Shown piece after piece: positions 24,690 through 36,137 of a stretch of DNA of 64,000 nt. A program made the translations under genes and the position numbers. This stretch comes from Ceratotherium simum simum (taxonomy: Eukaryota > Chordata > Mammalia > Perissodactyla > Rhinocerotidae). The DNA lies in NCBI RefSeq assembly GCF_000283155.1, contig NW_004454177.1, positions 20,862,304 to 20,926,303 on the forward strand. Reading direction: 5' to 3'. Numbering within the stretch: the stretch's first letter is position 1; every line of letters begins with the position of its first letter. The notes beneath the pieces are model-generated. The model was not told where the DNA came from. It made no database searches and saw only the letters and a program-made list of their open reading frames with translations.

Positions 24690-24845
24690 ACAATCAATAC
24701 TTGTTGGCTGTTTATTATGTGCTAGGCACTGTGTTATGTTTCCTTTATTATCTCATTTAATCTTCACAACAATCCTTTATTTTACAGATAGACAACTAAA
24801 GCACAGAATTTAACAATGTGCCCCAAGGTTATATAACTAGAAAGA
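24690..24845 (-). repeat. MIR SINE remnant
   Basis: Reverse-complement MIR: TTTATTATGTGCTAGGCACT, TTATCTCATTTAATCTTCAC, TTATTTTACAGATAGACAAC and AAGGTTATATAACTAG. Confidence 0.75.
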
Positions 24846-24879
24846 GCTGACATAAAGAAAAGAGAAATCATTAACACTT

Positions 24880-25290
24880 TGGTATTCGTCTACATAGAAA
24901 ATCCAGAAGTTCCTACCACAAAACTATTAAAATCAATAAAAAGTTCAACAACGATGCTGGATACAGATTGATATATATAAAAAAATTAATAGCCTTTTTA
25001 TACAGCAGTCTCAACCATTTAGGAAAAAAAGTTTCTACTAATGAAAATAATTTATTCAAAATAGCAATAAAAAAGATACCTCAGAATAAATCTAAAAAAA
25101 GATATGCAGAATCTTCCAGGAGAGTTCAACTCTCCATTGATTAATTAATAACTTTAATGCAACTTCAGTCAAAAATCCCAAAGGATTTTTCTGGAGAGGA
25201 AGGGAAACTTCATAAACAGATTCATAAAAAACAAGAACACAGAGTCAAAAGAGCTAACACAATTTTAAGGAAGCATAAGAATGGGGCCCT
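24880..25290 (+). mobile_element. L1 ORF2 C-terminal relic
   Basis: Nucleotide order matches the region after the reverse-transcriptase core of L1 ORF2: ATTAAAATCAATAAAAAGTT, AATAGCAATAAAAAAGATAC, CAGAATAAATCTAAAAAAAG and CTTCAGTCAAAAATCCCAAA. Many stops and gaps; old and dead. Confidence 0.65.
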
Positions 25291-26085
25291 GCCCTACTAG
25301 ATAGTTACAACCTGTAGCATATGTAAGCCCTACTATAGATAGTATAGAAAAGTATACCTAGTATGTCATAGTGTATACAGTATGTACACATACCCACACA
25401 CAAAGCTAGAATATTCAGAAAAGTATGGTAGTAATGCAGGGGGAGAAAAATAGATCATGGAATACAACAGAGATCAAGAATCATACCCGTCCCTATTTTA
25501 TTTCTATTATACTTGTAGTGATACAATAAAAGAGTAAAACTAAATAATTCCACTAGATTATTAACTCGGATGCCCAACGTATATGTCTCTCCCGATATCC
25601 TGTGGCTAAGAATGCCCAGAACGGTGTTTTGTACACGGTAGGCACTGAGTTTCGCTGGCTAAAGGAAGCTGTGGCATTCCCAGCCGTGTCTTATTATTCC
25701 TTGGAACCAAGGCCACTAGGCTTAAAAACCCTACAAAAAGGCTGACCCAGGAGGAACAATGTTGTCAGGTTCCTTCATGGGATGGGGACCTCAGTCCATA
25801 ATATGCACTCTCCCCTAATGCAGTCATTTATATTGAAGTTCCAGATTCTTCTCTGAGTGATGTTACTGTTTGCTAACACTTTGTGTTTGATTTATTGTTT
25901 TGAAAGCATCATGCAATACATATTTATTGAATAAACATGTGAAAGAAGGAAACAAACATGCATGGTGTTTTTAAAGAGACCGAAAAACAAGCACTTGTAT
26001 CTTGTTTCATATTTATACCTGAACACAGAAAGAAACAATTAATTTAGCTTATTAAAAAATAAGAAGTGAAAAGAAAAGCTCAAAC

Positions 26086-26195
26086 CTTTCAACTACTTCT
26101 ATGTCAAAGCAGAATCGTTTGTCAATTGAATCTGTCTTTCGTCGGATACAAGATTTTAATTTAAACATTTCTGGTGAGCTAGTAACAAGGCCATT
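26086..26195 (-). CDS. ARHGAP42: ARHGAP42 exon: PH domain, central strands
   Basis: 110 bp: 36 codons plus two bases, about residues 312-347. It reads [20 protein letters not shown] and then [16 protein letters not shown]. The [19 protein letters not shown] block is near-identical across GRAF paralogues. The donor is AAG|gtttga, clearly weaker at positions +3 to +5 than the gta/gtgag donors elsewhere in this gene. Acceptor TTTCAG|AATGG. The next exon completes an AGG arginine codon. Confidence 0.97.
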
Positions 26196-28075
26196 CTGAA
26201 AGGAGAAGTGGAACATGTTATTGACGTGATCATAGGGTGAACTGAAATTTATTAAATACACCATCTAATGTTGCTGAATTAAAATGTTAACTTAAACTAC
26301 ACGTTATATATAAAGGTCATAATCACACCCTGTCTTATAAATACAAAGACTCCTGCCTAACGTTAACTGCCCAATTATAACACATCAAATTGTTTATTAA
26401 TAAATTAATTGCATACACATGTTTTATTCCAAGAATTCTGTGACATGCCTGCCTAGTACTCTTCAACACATTTACTTATAATGTTAACTTATACTATAAT
26501 GTACATTCCCTTAGGACTTCAGATTTAGAAAGGGTGTGAAATTACAGAATTAACTATATTACCATTGGGTACACAGAATGCTTGTTAGGATACAACACTG
26601 TTGCTCTGAATCAAAATTCCCTCGATTTCTAAGAGATTAGCATCGTTCATGTGTGTGTGTGTCTTTATATTAAAGCCGTATAGTACTAAATGATAGCTGC
26701 TCAAAGTCTCAAGAGAGCTACCAAAATAATAAAGTGCTAGTATATACTTGCTATAGCAAGTATATATGCTCTTGCTACCATGCATACCATGTGATTCCTT
26801 TGCTAGTAACCAACTGCTAATTCTGCTACTAAAACTAAAACTCTTTGGACAGGATCCAATATAGGCTCAATTCATAAGAATTCTCTTCTATACCTGAGAT
26901 GCCTGGTCAATTTTAAGGGGAATGTTTACCTAACGTCTGTTTAGTTCTATTATCTTGGTTGCAAATCTCATAGATTTATTAACAGAACTTTGGCTTGGTC
27001 TATTTGTTATTAGCTTACTGACTGTCACATAAACTCACTTTCGGGCAGTATCGTTTCTTATGAAACCTTTCGAGTAGAAACTGGGCGTGATTATAGCACT
27101 CAAATTCTCATGATGGTAGTGATCCATCTAAGGTTTTTTTCCTCTGGTATGTTCTCCTTTATTTTATTTCTCTCAGTTTGAATTATTAGACTCTACTGAA
27201 TGCCCAAGCACAATAAGTTTCAACTTATATATTTGAGTATGTATCTGAGTTAGATCAACCTTTACCTCTGCCACAACCTATACCACAAATTAGCTGGGTG
27301 AGCCACTTACTTTCCACCATCTGTATTTTCGAATTTTTTAAAATAAGGCTGGGCTAAATAATCTTGAGGATAACTTGCAGCTCTAGGATTCTCAGATGAT
27401 GGCCCCAATTATCTAACTCATAAGTTCAATTGTTGCCATATTCACAGCTTAACTCACAAAAAGATTATAAACTCCATGTAATAAAGGTGTTGCACTTTGC
27501 TGCACTTCCTCAAATACAGTACACCTTGTTCCACACTGTTCACTACCCATGCGAGGCATTCAGTGACCAATTTACTTTTGGGGTAAATGGGCATCAATTG
27601 ATTTCTTCTGAGAAACTTTGTTGGCCAGCATTTCAGTAAACAGTACCTAGTACCTAGTGCAGAAGAGGAAGTCGACTGCAGGGGCAAACCCAGCCTCCCA
27701 CAGAGGCCACCTGGGGGAAAGATGCAGAACCCCTGAGCCTGGGCCAGTGACTGACAGTCTCTGCTGGGCTGCTGGCCAACCTACAGCACAAACAACTCTG
27801 CTGCCAGGGATGTGAGATGACACCTCAGTGGCCTACTTAAGGGTTCCTACACCCAACTCAACCGCTTATAAACATTCCATGGCCAAGGTAAAGGAAAATC
27901 TGGGTCACTCTTTCCAAGTCATCAAGGTCACTAAAGTGAGAGAAAACTCTGACTTTTCCATTTTTAAAAATTGTGTGCATGTTTATTAGAAAAGGAAACA
28001 CATGTCATTCTTTTGTTTTACTTCCGTTACCTAAATAACAGCTCAGTTAAAAAAAAAAAAAAAACAACTACTCAC
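26196..28075 (-). other. intron, 1.9 kb
   Basis: Mostly unique-looking. It has a perfect 26-bp palindrome at 26741-26766, a MIR-like fragment (27260-27410) and a GC-richer block 27640-27870 of unknown origin. Confidence 0.75.
26741..26766. repeat. perfect 26-bp palindrome
   Basis: TATATACTTGC, centre TATA, then GCAAGTATATA: the 26 bp read identically on both strands. Function unknown; could form a cruciform or be chance in AT-rich sequence. Confidence 0.95.
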
Positions 28076-28176
28076 CATTTTCCCACTGGATTTCATTTCT
28101 GAAACACTCATTGTAAATGTTTTACTTCCCTTGTCATATGTACAATAATGTTTAATCCATGTAAAACCAAGTGGTC
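28076..28176 (-). CDS. ARHGAP42: ARHGAP42 exon: PH domain, first strands
   Basis: 101 bp. The first two bases complete the split arginine codon; then 33 codons to a phase-0 end, about residues 278-311. It reads [20 protein letters not shown] and then [13 protein letters not shown]. The W-x-K-x-Y-C-x-Y pattern is the canonical beta1-beta2 region of a PH domain; the basic residues around it usually bind phosphoinositide. Acceptor TTAG|GACCAC; donor ATG|gtgagt. Confidence 0.97.
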
Positions 28177-28329
28177 CTAATGTAAGGAAACAAACATTAC
28201 AGGTTAACAAATGATTTGTAGCTAAGTTTGTACAGTTTTCAATGATACACAACTGAGTATTTCCATAGACCATGCCAGTCGGAACATGTACTGTGAGTGA
28301 GACAGGCCAGTGTGGAGGGAGAGAGTAGC

Positions 28330-28455
28330 GTAGAGAGTCCTGGAATCAAACTACTTAGCTTTACTTGCATCTCTGACACTCACTCTGCCACCTCAGGAGT
28401 TACTTTAGATCTGAACTCAGGTTATCTCATCTGTAAAAGCAGTATACTTATATCC
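28330..28455 (+). repeat. MIR-like remnant
   Basis: Plus-strand hints: AGTCCTGGAATCAAACTACT, GACACTCACTCTGCCACCTC and TCATCTGTAAAAGCAGTAT. Truncated at the L2 that follows. Confidence 0.5.
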
Positions 28456-28499
28456 CAGAGAGGCAGGAAGAATGAGAAATACTATAAGTGGTCTCCTTA

Positions 28500-29155
28500 C
28501 TTCTACCTTTGTCCTCTATTCTCAACAAACTGCCAGAAATACCCTGCTAAACATATAGCCAGCTCATTTCATCCCTTTGTTCAAAACCCTCTGGCGGTTT
28601 CCCACATCATTCCAGATTAAAACCAAAGAGCCTGTCACTATGCACAAGACCCCATGTGATCTGGGCCCTCATTATCAATTTCATCTCACATCTTACTACC
28701 TTCTGCCTCATACACTCTGCACCAGCTACACTGGCCCCCTTGCTGGTAGTTGGACACAGCGAATGCATGTCTACCCCAGGGCATTTGCACTTGTTGGACT
28801 ACTTCTCCTTCAGATATCTGCATGACTTGCACTTTCACTGCCTTCAGGTCTCTTCCTAAATGTCACCTTTATAATATGGCCTTTCCTATGGAGATAACAT
28901 CGCAACACTCCCACCTTGATATTTCTTATCTCTCTTTCTGGTTCTACTTTCTTCTCAGCAGTCATCACTGTGTAAAATATGATAAATTTTACCAATTTAT
29001 CCCATTTATTTATTGTCTGTCTCTGCCACTAGACTCTAAGGTTCTGTGAGAGCAGGAACATGCAATGTTCTGCTGACTAGAATATTCTTAATTGTTAGGA
29101 CAGGGCCAGACATACAGTTATCAATAAATATTTGCCAAAGAATGAAGAAATGAAT
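28500..29155 (+). mobile_element. L2 LINE 3' fragment
   Basis: Has the L2 landmark order: CAAAACCCTCTGGCGGTTTC, ATGTGATCTGGGCCCTCATT, GGGCATTTGCACTTGTTGGA, CTTCCTAAATGTCACCTTTA, CTCTAAGGTTCTGTGAGAGC and the end AATAAATATTTGCCAAAGAA with a tailing AATGAAGAAATGAATC. Ancient and non-coding. Confidence 0.85.
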
Positions 29156-30284
29156 CACTCATCTTTCTCTAAGACTTTATTGACCTTGGAGTTATCTCCT
29201 CTGACCACTAATCTGAAAAAAATGAATTCAAATTACTCCTTAAAATGAAAATAATTTCCACTATTTATATTAAAAGTTGTATATGAATAACGCTCAACCT
29301 TCTTTTCCCCATAAATACTGTGCAACCCTTTCCCATAGCACATCATGTTACTGCTCAGAATTCTCCTTAAGGAATTGGATGCTGCTGCTTCACAAGGCAT
29401 AGGGATGTACTATGACTTCAATTTTTCCATGACCAATGTGGAAGACCTTCAGTTTTCCCGCAGAGAAACCAATTATCCTGCACCCAAATGCCACAGTAGG
29501 CTGGGATGGTGAAAATGGAGCTTGTTTGCTATATAGCTTCTCCATCAAGGGGCCCATCCTGCTTAACACCTGTATCTTTTTAGCAACAATTGTGTACAAT
29601 GTTATTGCTGGCTTGGTTTCATAACCATATATTTAAAAGCAAGAAATTGAAATGTAAAAGTGCACCTCTTGAGAGAAGTATTTCATGAGTCATCTGAATT
29701 TTTTTTCTGTAATAACAGTACCCTTAGTGTCACGTCTAGCTTTAATATTCAATCCACTCCATATTTTAAAATTACAGGGTGCAGCTATATACTTTGTAAT
29801 CACAAAGGATTATTGCAATTAACTTCAGTTTTGTTTGGGGACCATTTCACACTATAATACTTAACAATACTTGTTGATAGTTCTGTTACACGTGATGTAA
29901 AATACCTAAGTGGCTGGATGGAAATCCTTATAGTGACTTTACTACTTAGGAAGCGATTTATGAAGCAATATAAGCTTTAATTTTTAAATGAAGCTGCTGC
30001 AATGCTCTGACGACATTTTAGACCTAAGATGTTTTTTCCTGCCTCCATCTTAAGTTAGAACCTCATGCATTTAATCTTCAAGTTTGCTGCACACACATGC
30101 TGCTTTATTTAAACTTGCCTGGCACTAGGCCAGGGCAGATGTTCTCAGACAAGCTATTCTGAAGTCCCTAAAAAAAAGGCCTGGGAAAATAAAAATTTAT
30201 TACAGCTCTAAAGTTACAAAATAAAACAAGTTTAATTATCTTACCCAGTAATCTGAGGTTGCTGAGATGATGCTTGTGGCACAG

Positions 30285-30393
30285 GAGGGAATTAACATTT
30301 ACTGAACACCTACTTGGTGCCAATATCTTATCTAGGAAGTTTTAAAGCCAGACATTATAAAGAGCATTTTTCATATAAGAAAATAGAGTCTAA
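30285..30393 (-). repeat. MIR fragment
   Basis: TTACTGAACACCTACTTGGT and GTGCCAATATCTTATCTAGG match the end of a reversed MIR, with an ERE inserted just beyond it. Confidence 0.5.
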
Positions 30394-30603
30394 GGGGCCG
30401 GCCCAGTGGCCGGTTAAGTTCGCACACTCTGCTTCGGCGGCCTGGGGTTCACAGATTCCAATCCCAGGCACGGATCTACGCACCACTCATCAAGCCATGC
30501 TTGTGGCGGCATTCCACATACAAAACAGAGGAAGTTGGGCACAGATGTTAGCTCAGAGCCAGTCTTCCTCACCAAAAAAAAAAAAAAAAAGAAAGAAAGA
30601 AAG
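30394..30603 (+). mobile_element. ERE SINE, short CACTCATCAAG class with internal deletion
   Basis: Head GGGGCCGGCCCAGTGGCCGG lacks the usual bases between GTGGC and GGTTAAGT, breaking the A box. Body CACCACTCATCAAGCCATGC; A run then AAAG units. Flanked by an imperfect duplication (AAGAAAATAGAGTCTAA / AAGAAAATAGACTCAAA). Confidence 0.92.
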
Positions 30604-30779
30604 AAAGAAAATAGACTCAAAGAGCTGCAGATGGTACTACGTTCTTCATCAATAGGGCACGTGATTGGAGTTATTCTTTTTAGAGGTACACTATTTCTCA
30701 AGAATTGTTTTAAGATTAAACGAGATAAATATAAATTGTACAGAACAGTAAGGGCTCATGGTAAGCACAGTTATTATGC

Positions 30780-31050
30780 ATCATTATCAATAATAGAGAC
30801 ATTTTACATACATTATCTCTAATTCTTGCAACACTGTTATGAGATAGGTATAAATATCTGTCTCTTATAAATGAGGAGACTGAGCTCAGAAAGCTGTTTG
30901 CCCAGAATCACCCAGTTAATAGGTGGCAGGCACAGAATTCCAACAAAATTCTGCCTGAATCTGGAACTCATGCTCTTCCTGGTTAAACTGAAGTCTACTA
31001 GAATGCAACTTAATTTCTGCCTAGAGGTGGGTAAGGTAAAAGCCACATAG
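30780..31050 (-). repeat. MIR SINE remnant
   Basis: Reverse-complement MIR: TTTACATACATTATCTCTAA, TAAATGAGGAGACTGAGCTC, CAGAATCACCCAGTTAATAG and GTGGCAGGCACAGAATTCCA. Confidence 0.8.
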
Positions 31051-31126
31051 CCAGTTAAACTGGAAATCTGTATCCAAATTGCAATGATCTGCTACCACCC
31101 CATCACATCCATCTTTACCACTCAAC

Positions 31127-31196
31127 TGACAGCTCTGCCTTTACTATTGACCACTGGTCGCTGACAGCTCTACCTTTACTATTGACCACCGGTTGC
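31127..31196. repeat. 35-bp tandem duplication
   Basis: Two adjacent 35-bp copies, 31127-31161 and 31162-31196, each starting TGACAGCTCT and ending TGC or CGC. They differ at about three sites. Confidence 0.95.
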
Positions 31197-31499
31197 TAAC
31201 TGCATGAGTTTGTCTTGTGCCTTCCACTACAGAATAAACACCCTGAAGCCACATTCTTCATCTCATTTTCTGTTCCCAATAGAACTTATTCATTCAGCAA
31301 GAGCAAGAGCACAATCAATACATCTTAGTGAGCTGGTCAGATTTTCTTACTATATAAGCTTTCAAAGATTCCAAGTAGAAAGGGGCTTTGAATATTTGTC
31401 CCTTATATAAAAATAATTCCAATGGCATATAAATCTATTCATTTTTCTGTTTCAATCCCTAGGAAAGGGGAAGGGGGATGATGGTGAGTGGGAAAAGAA

Positions 31500-31680
31500 A
31501 GGAGGGAAGGATTATATTGGGGCATGAGAACACTTTTGAAAGTGATGAGTATGTTCATTATGGTGATCGTAGTGATGGTTTCACAGGTACACGGCACAAC
31601 TTATCAAACTGTACATTTTAAACATGTGCAATTTATTGTATGCCAATTGTACCTCACTAAAGCTATAAAAATAATGCAGG
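31500..31680 (+). mobile_element. L1-like 3' end fragment
   Basis: GTGATGGTTTCACAGGTACA, CAAACTGTACATTTTAAACA and AATTGTACCTCACTAAAGCT follow the terminal 3' UTR pattern of old L1M elements. Confidence 0.6.
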
Positions 31681-32199
31681 CAGATACACAGAAAATTGAG
31701 ATGAAAAGTGTCTTGGGAGCAGGAAGACAACATCATAAGGGAGGATGCTAAAAAAAAGAGGAGTCGTCCAACTGCGAGAGCTTCAAACGCCACACACGGG
31801 CCCTCACCGGAGGGGCACAACAAAGCAAGCATTACAAAGGGATCTGCTGGAAGCTCTGTAGAGAACAGATTGAGGTGGACAAGTCTGCAGGCTAAAAGAG
31901 AACAGTTAGGAGGCCATTGCAAGACTGTGGAGACGGAGAGAAGGTGCGGGTTTAAAAGTGATCAAGGAGATAAAATGGACAGATGTGGCCCCAGGCTACA
32001 GAGAGACACTAGAGTTAAAGATTTAACTGAGTTTTGTAACCTAGGAGAGTGGGTGGTGTCATTTAGAGAGACAAGAACTCTCAGAGGAAAGGTCAGTGTC
32101 ACAAAGGGCTTTACGATCAGTTCAGACTGACCCAGAGAAGTCAGGTATCTTAGCACAAGACACCAACATCAGATACGCGCATAAAACACTGCATTTTGT

Positions 32200-32350
32200 C
32201 CATCCATGCAGTCCCCAAATTATTAAAGGATCTATGCTTATAGTTTGACCCAAACGTCCAACAACTGGGGAATGGGTAAGCAAACTGTGGCACCATCCAA
32301 TGGATGGACTACCAGGTAGTGATTGAATATGACATATTTGAAGATAACGT
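32200..32350 (+). mobile_element. L1-like 3' UTR fragment
   Basis: CCAACAACTGGGGAATGGGT, AAACTGTGGCACCATCCAAT and GACTACCAGGTAGTGATTGA resemble a common LINE 3' region; heavily worn. Confidence 0.5.
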
Positions 32351-33872
32351 ACAAAAGAATTTTGCTACCTCCTCTACCAGATGCATGTTTGAACAGGCCT
32401 CACTATCAACAAATTCTCCCCCTCAGCAAAATCTTTTATTGATACAAAATGTGAGCTCCTCTCAATGTACCTTTACACTGAGGCTCTCAAATCTCAAATA
32501 ATTATTCTGTATTCAAAAATTTCCTTATAATCCTGAGTCAAATCCATACACCCTGTAGTATATGACCAAAGAATTGGTCTTTTTTCATCACGTTGTGGTG
32601 AAAGCTATTTATTACACTCCAATTATAGAGCAGATAGGCAGGTCATTAGATTTATCATTTTAACATCTGAAAACAGCAGACTGGTCAAAATAGATAGGAG
32701 AGCGAAAATCCTGGAACCCAGATCTGCTGAGCTAGCAGCCCTCTGCCTTCCACTCCTTGCAGTAACAAATGTCTGCCAAGTCCATTGTATCAAATGGTTA
32801 TTTGGTTGTATACTGATATCCAATAAACAAGCATTGCCTGGGCATGTCACATATAAAATGTGTTGGCATTTTAGTGATCATGCTGCATTATGTCAAAAAT
32901 GTTTACAGCCAATCCGATACCTCCAGCTTCTGCATCTCAAACCCTTTAACTATAATATCTTACTAACCAAAACAATGTCATTAATTTATTGCCTACCAAC
33001 AGGGAGACTTCAAAGCAGTGCTACTCCATGTGGTTTGTGAGTCCCAAGATACGAGAAAAAGTACACAAAGCGAGAAAAAGCATTTCAAAACTTTTACAGC
33101 AATTCGACATCACCGCAAAATCCAAGCGCATGATTTTGTGTTTTACAAAGACACTGGTCCATGATGGATTGGAAATAAAAACACCTGTTCTTTACCACAA
33201 CAGTATGAGAATGGTGCTTTAGAGCATATCTGGTTCAAAACAGAGTTAATTTAGTCAGATTGGTTCCATTTAATGACAAGTATCACACAGAAAGGACCTT
33301 AGTTATACAAGTTTGAATGGCTTTTTATTAATTTTTGTGAGAAAAACTTTCTGAGCATGAGGCAATTATAATAGTGCTTTATTAGGTCTGATGCTTATTT
33401 CCTAACCTCAGGAAGTAAAGCATGCCAATTTAACATTACATAATTGCCAATTTTACTCCTGAAAACTGACAAAGCACAGAATTAAGTGAAATAATGCTGC
33501 TGGAGGGGAAAACTATTATCATAGTCACCAGGATAATTCATCCTGATAAAGGCTTTGATTTTCAGTTTTCCATGAAACTTCAAATTGAGATTAGATATCA
33601 CAATTAAATTCTAAAACTGAACTCATGGTACCACATCATCAGTGATGGTTGTAAGTTCCAAGTTCAATAACATACGAACTTAGAGATCCTGATGGGGAAA
33701 TGTGGAAAAACTTCCTCACTTTGGTGGTAATGGAGATAGAGCAAACTAAATATGATAAAAATGTAAGGAATTTCAGCCTTCCTACTTGAAGGGAAAAATG
33801 CCAATCAAGGCACATCTCACGAAAACAGAATGTTAACCACAAGACACATTAAGTTACATCACTGTGACTCAC

Positions 33873-34002
33873 GTTTCTCCTGGACATACAGATAGCCTTC
33901 CATCGTCCACTGGCTGGGTGGTCTGTAATCCTGGTTGGCAGATTTCATCCTCTGCATCAACCGCTCTACCTCTTGTCGAGTGCTTTCAAAATTATTCCTT
34001 GT
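33873..34002 (-). CDS. ARHGAP42: ARHGAP42 exon: BAR end and PH start
   Basis: 130 bp, phase 0 start, ending one base into an arginine codon; about residues 235-277. It begins [20 protein letters not shown], closing the BAR coiled coil, then the linker [12 protein letters not shown], then the first PH strand [11 protein letters not shown]. The [10 protein letters not shown] motif is shared across GRAF proteins and marks the PH start. The acceptor dinucleotide is preceded by ACTTA (ACTTAAG), so the base before AG is A rather than a pyrimidine, a somewhat weak context. Donor AAC|gtgagt. Confidence 0.97.
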
Positions 34003-34224
34003 CTTAAGTAAACAGAAACAACAATTTCATTCATTGTTTCCTACCAGTTTTGAGGAACCCCCAGCCTAAAGTTTCCAAACTACAAATGGTGCAAAGGATA
34101 ACCTTGATTCTTTCAGCACGCTTCACCACATCCAGGACCCTCTATGTTGAGTCCCATGGTCTGATTTTTGAATTGCTTTAGTGAAACTTCTCTGAATAAC
34201 CTTCTGCATGTTTCTCTTTGAACC

Positions 34225-34258
34225 GTGTGTGTGTGTGTATGTGCGCGTGTGTGTGTGT
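34225..34258. repeat. GT-rich microsatellite
   Basis: GT units interrupted by ATGTGCGC. Confidence 0.9.
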
Positions 34259-35599
34259 CTTTCTTCCTATTTCCCACTCTAATATTAATATTTAGGGGGA
34301 AAATTAGAGCATTTAAAAATATGTAATATTTACTAAGTAGAGTTTTATATTCACTAATACCTAAGGTAAAAAAGCATATAAATAGGGACTTATATTTCTT
34401 GGGGGTGGGGGGGTAAAAACAAATTAAATTCACACACTTTTGATATACGTGGCACTTATTAAGAGTTCATCACCCCTATTCCAAATACTTTTTTGAAGAA
34501 ACACCACTTCGCCTGGTTTCCAGAAATCTTAATATAATTAATAAGAGATCAGTATATAAATTAACTCATAAAAATGAATAGGTTTCCAGGTTCTAACTTC
34601 TATTACAAGAAATAGTTTACTCACATTACAGCAAGTTTACTTGAGGTAAGACATAGACAGCATAATGCTTTTCTCTATGAAAATCTCTTTTGCATTCAGG
34701 CCACATTACCTCAACAATATGTGTTTGGAAACATAAAAATCACCACCACCTAACTCTAAGATTTTATTACAGCTCATAACAAAAGAACTGAATCTTTTCT
34801 GTAAATTAGGAAAATTTTACTTGCCATGTTTGCCACTTTTCTCTTTTAAACATAAAAATCAAATGTTTACCAATTCCTTACCCCTCTCCTGTTCTTGAAT
34901 CCCAGGAATCAAATTATAGTTGCATTTAATATGGAAATAAATCATAAAAATACTTTGGCTTTTATAATTTTCCCTTTTAATATTTACTGAAAAAGCCTAA
35001 GTGCATTCCATATTGAAAAACAATGGAATGAACTGCATGTAAAATCGATTCTGCTAGAAAATCTAGATTAAATAAAAAAGCTAAAACTCAAAACACAGTA
35101 GAACAAATCCAATTACATATTTCTCATGGGACACTCCAACTCCATAGTTCTCTTTACTGTACATCTCCACAGTGGCAAGAATCAGATAAGCAGTGAACGA
35201 CAAGCTTTTTACAGACAACCAAGTGATAGCTTTCCAAATTATTTTGGCTATAGAGTACTAAACAGTTAGCATTTCAGAAATAACTTTTCATTTATACAAA
35301 ACCCTCAACAATTAGGGCTTCATTATTTGTCAGGTTTGATAATGCAGAAATGGATTGGCTAAATTTTTCTTTTTTTTTACGTTAAGTGGTGCCCAGCATC
35401 TGCAAATCAGAATTTGTATAACTATGCAATCAGGTATTAAAAAAATTATTTAGACAACTTTACAAAACAAGCCCTGACAACAATAGATAGGAAGTTTGTA
35501 AATAATTCTCATTTAAGCTTTAAAACAGTTATTTTTGAATGCTTCAAAACAATGTTCAAATTTATTATTTGAAAATAATAAATATCAGACATATTATAT

Positions 35600-35720
35600 A
35601 GAATTTCAGAGAGGGACAGGATCTTAGAGTGCTCAAGTACAACTCCTTCATTTCACAGATAGAGAAATGCCATCTTCTCAGAAAATAAGACTTGTCTAAC
35701 GTCACTCAGAGAATTAATGA
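35600..35720 (-). repeat. MIR-like remnant
   Basis: CTTCATTTCACAGATAGAGA, GACTTGTCTAACGTCACTCA and AGAATTAATGAG suggest a reversed MIR core. Confidence 0.5.
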
Positions 35721-36032
35721 GAACACTGCATAAAGACAAAAGCTTCCCAACTTCCAAGTGTCTACACCTCAGTAATATTTATTTTTATGAAATTTGCCAG
35801 TATAAATTTTTCTACCATAAGATTAGCTCTTTCCTGGTGTACTTTCAACCAGCAGCTAACAACAACAACAAAAAAATTAATAAATTTACAATGTGGCTTT
35901 TCTAAATGAGTGAGGTTTTACTGCACTTAGATAAGTCTTTGAAAGACTCCAAGGTTTGGCTTGGTTATAACTTAGTTGCCCTGTGATCACCTGATTCACT
36001 AGGAGAGGCAGTGAGAACAGCTAGAGTCTTAC

Positions 36033-36137
36033 ATTCTGCAAGTTGAACTGCAGCTGCTGCTTATATGGCGCAAATTCCTGGGCAAGTTCATATCCCTCGT
36101 GGTAGAAAGTAAATAAACCTTGAAGGAATGACAAAAG
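36033..36137 (-). CDS. ARHGAP42: ARHGAP42 exon: BAR domain, last helix
   Basis: 105 bp, 35 whole codons, phase 0 at both ends, about residues 200-234. It starts [20 protein letters not shown] and ends QLQFNLQN. The [15 protein letters not shown] segment is a family hallmark near the tip-to-core turn of GRAF/oligophrenin BAR domains. Acceptor TGCAG|CTTTTG; donor AAT|gtaaga. Confidence 0.96.

Larger units (their letters stand above)
23446..26085 (-). other. intron, 2.6 kb
   Basis: Contains an AC microsatellite near 23672-23691, a purine-rich tract 23540-23635, an ERE (23913), a MIR (24690-24845) and an L1 ORF2 relic (24880-25290). 25500-25960 includes L2-like fragments. Confidence 0.75.
28177..33872 (-). 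other. intron, 5.7 kb
   Basis: Contains a long L2 (28500-29155), MIR fragments, an ERE (30394), a 35-bp tandem duplication (31127-31196), an L1-like 3' end (31500-31680) and another L1-like fragment (32200-32350). 29160-30280 and 32360-33870 hold nothing I can name. Confidence 0.75.
34003..36032 (-). other. intron, 2.0 kb
   Basis: Has a GT-rich microsatellite at 34225-34258 and a MIR-like fragment at 35600-35720. The rest is AT-rich and unassigned. Confidence 0.75.

Noticed and set aside
29436..29624. 62-codon plus-strand frame overlapping a minus-strand frame at 29390-29599
   Set aside because: No domain recognised and no splice context; treated as chance, though the sequence is unassigned.
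31708..32130. 140-codon plus-strand open frame
   Set aside because: Composition is that of translated purine-rich repeat; no motif recognised.
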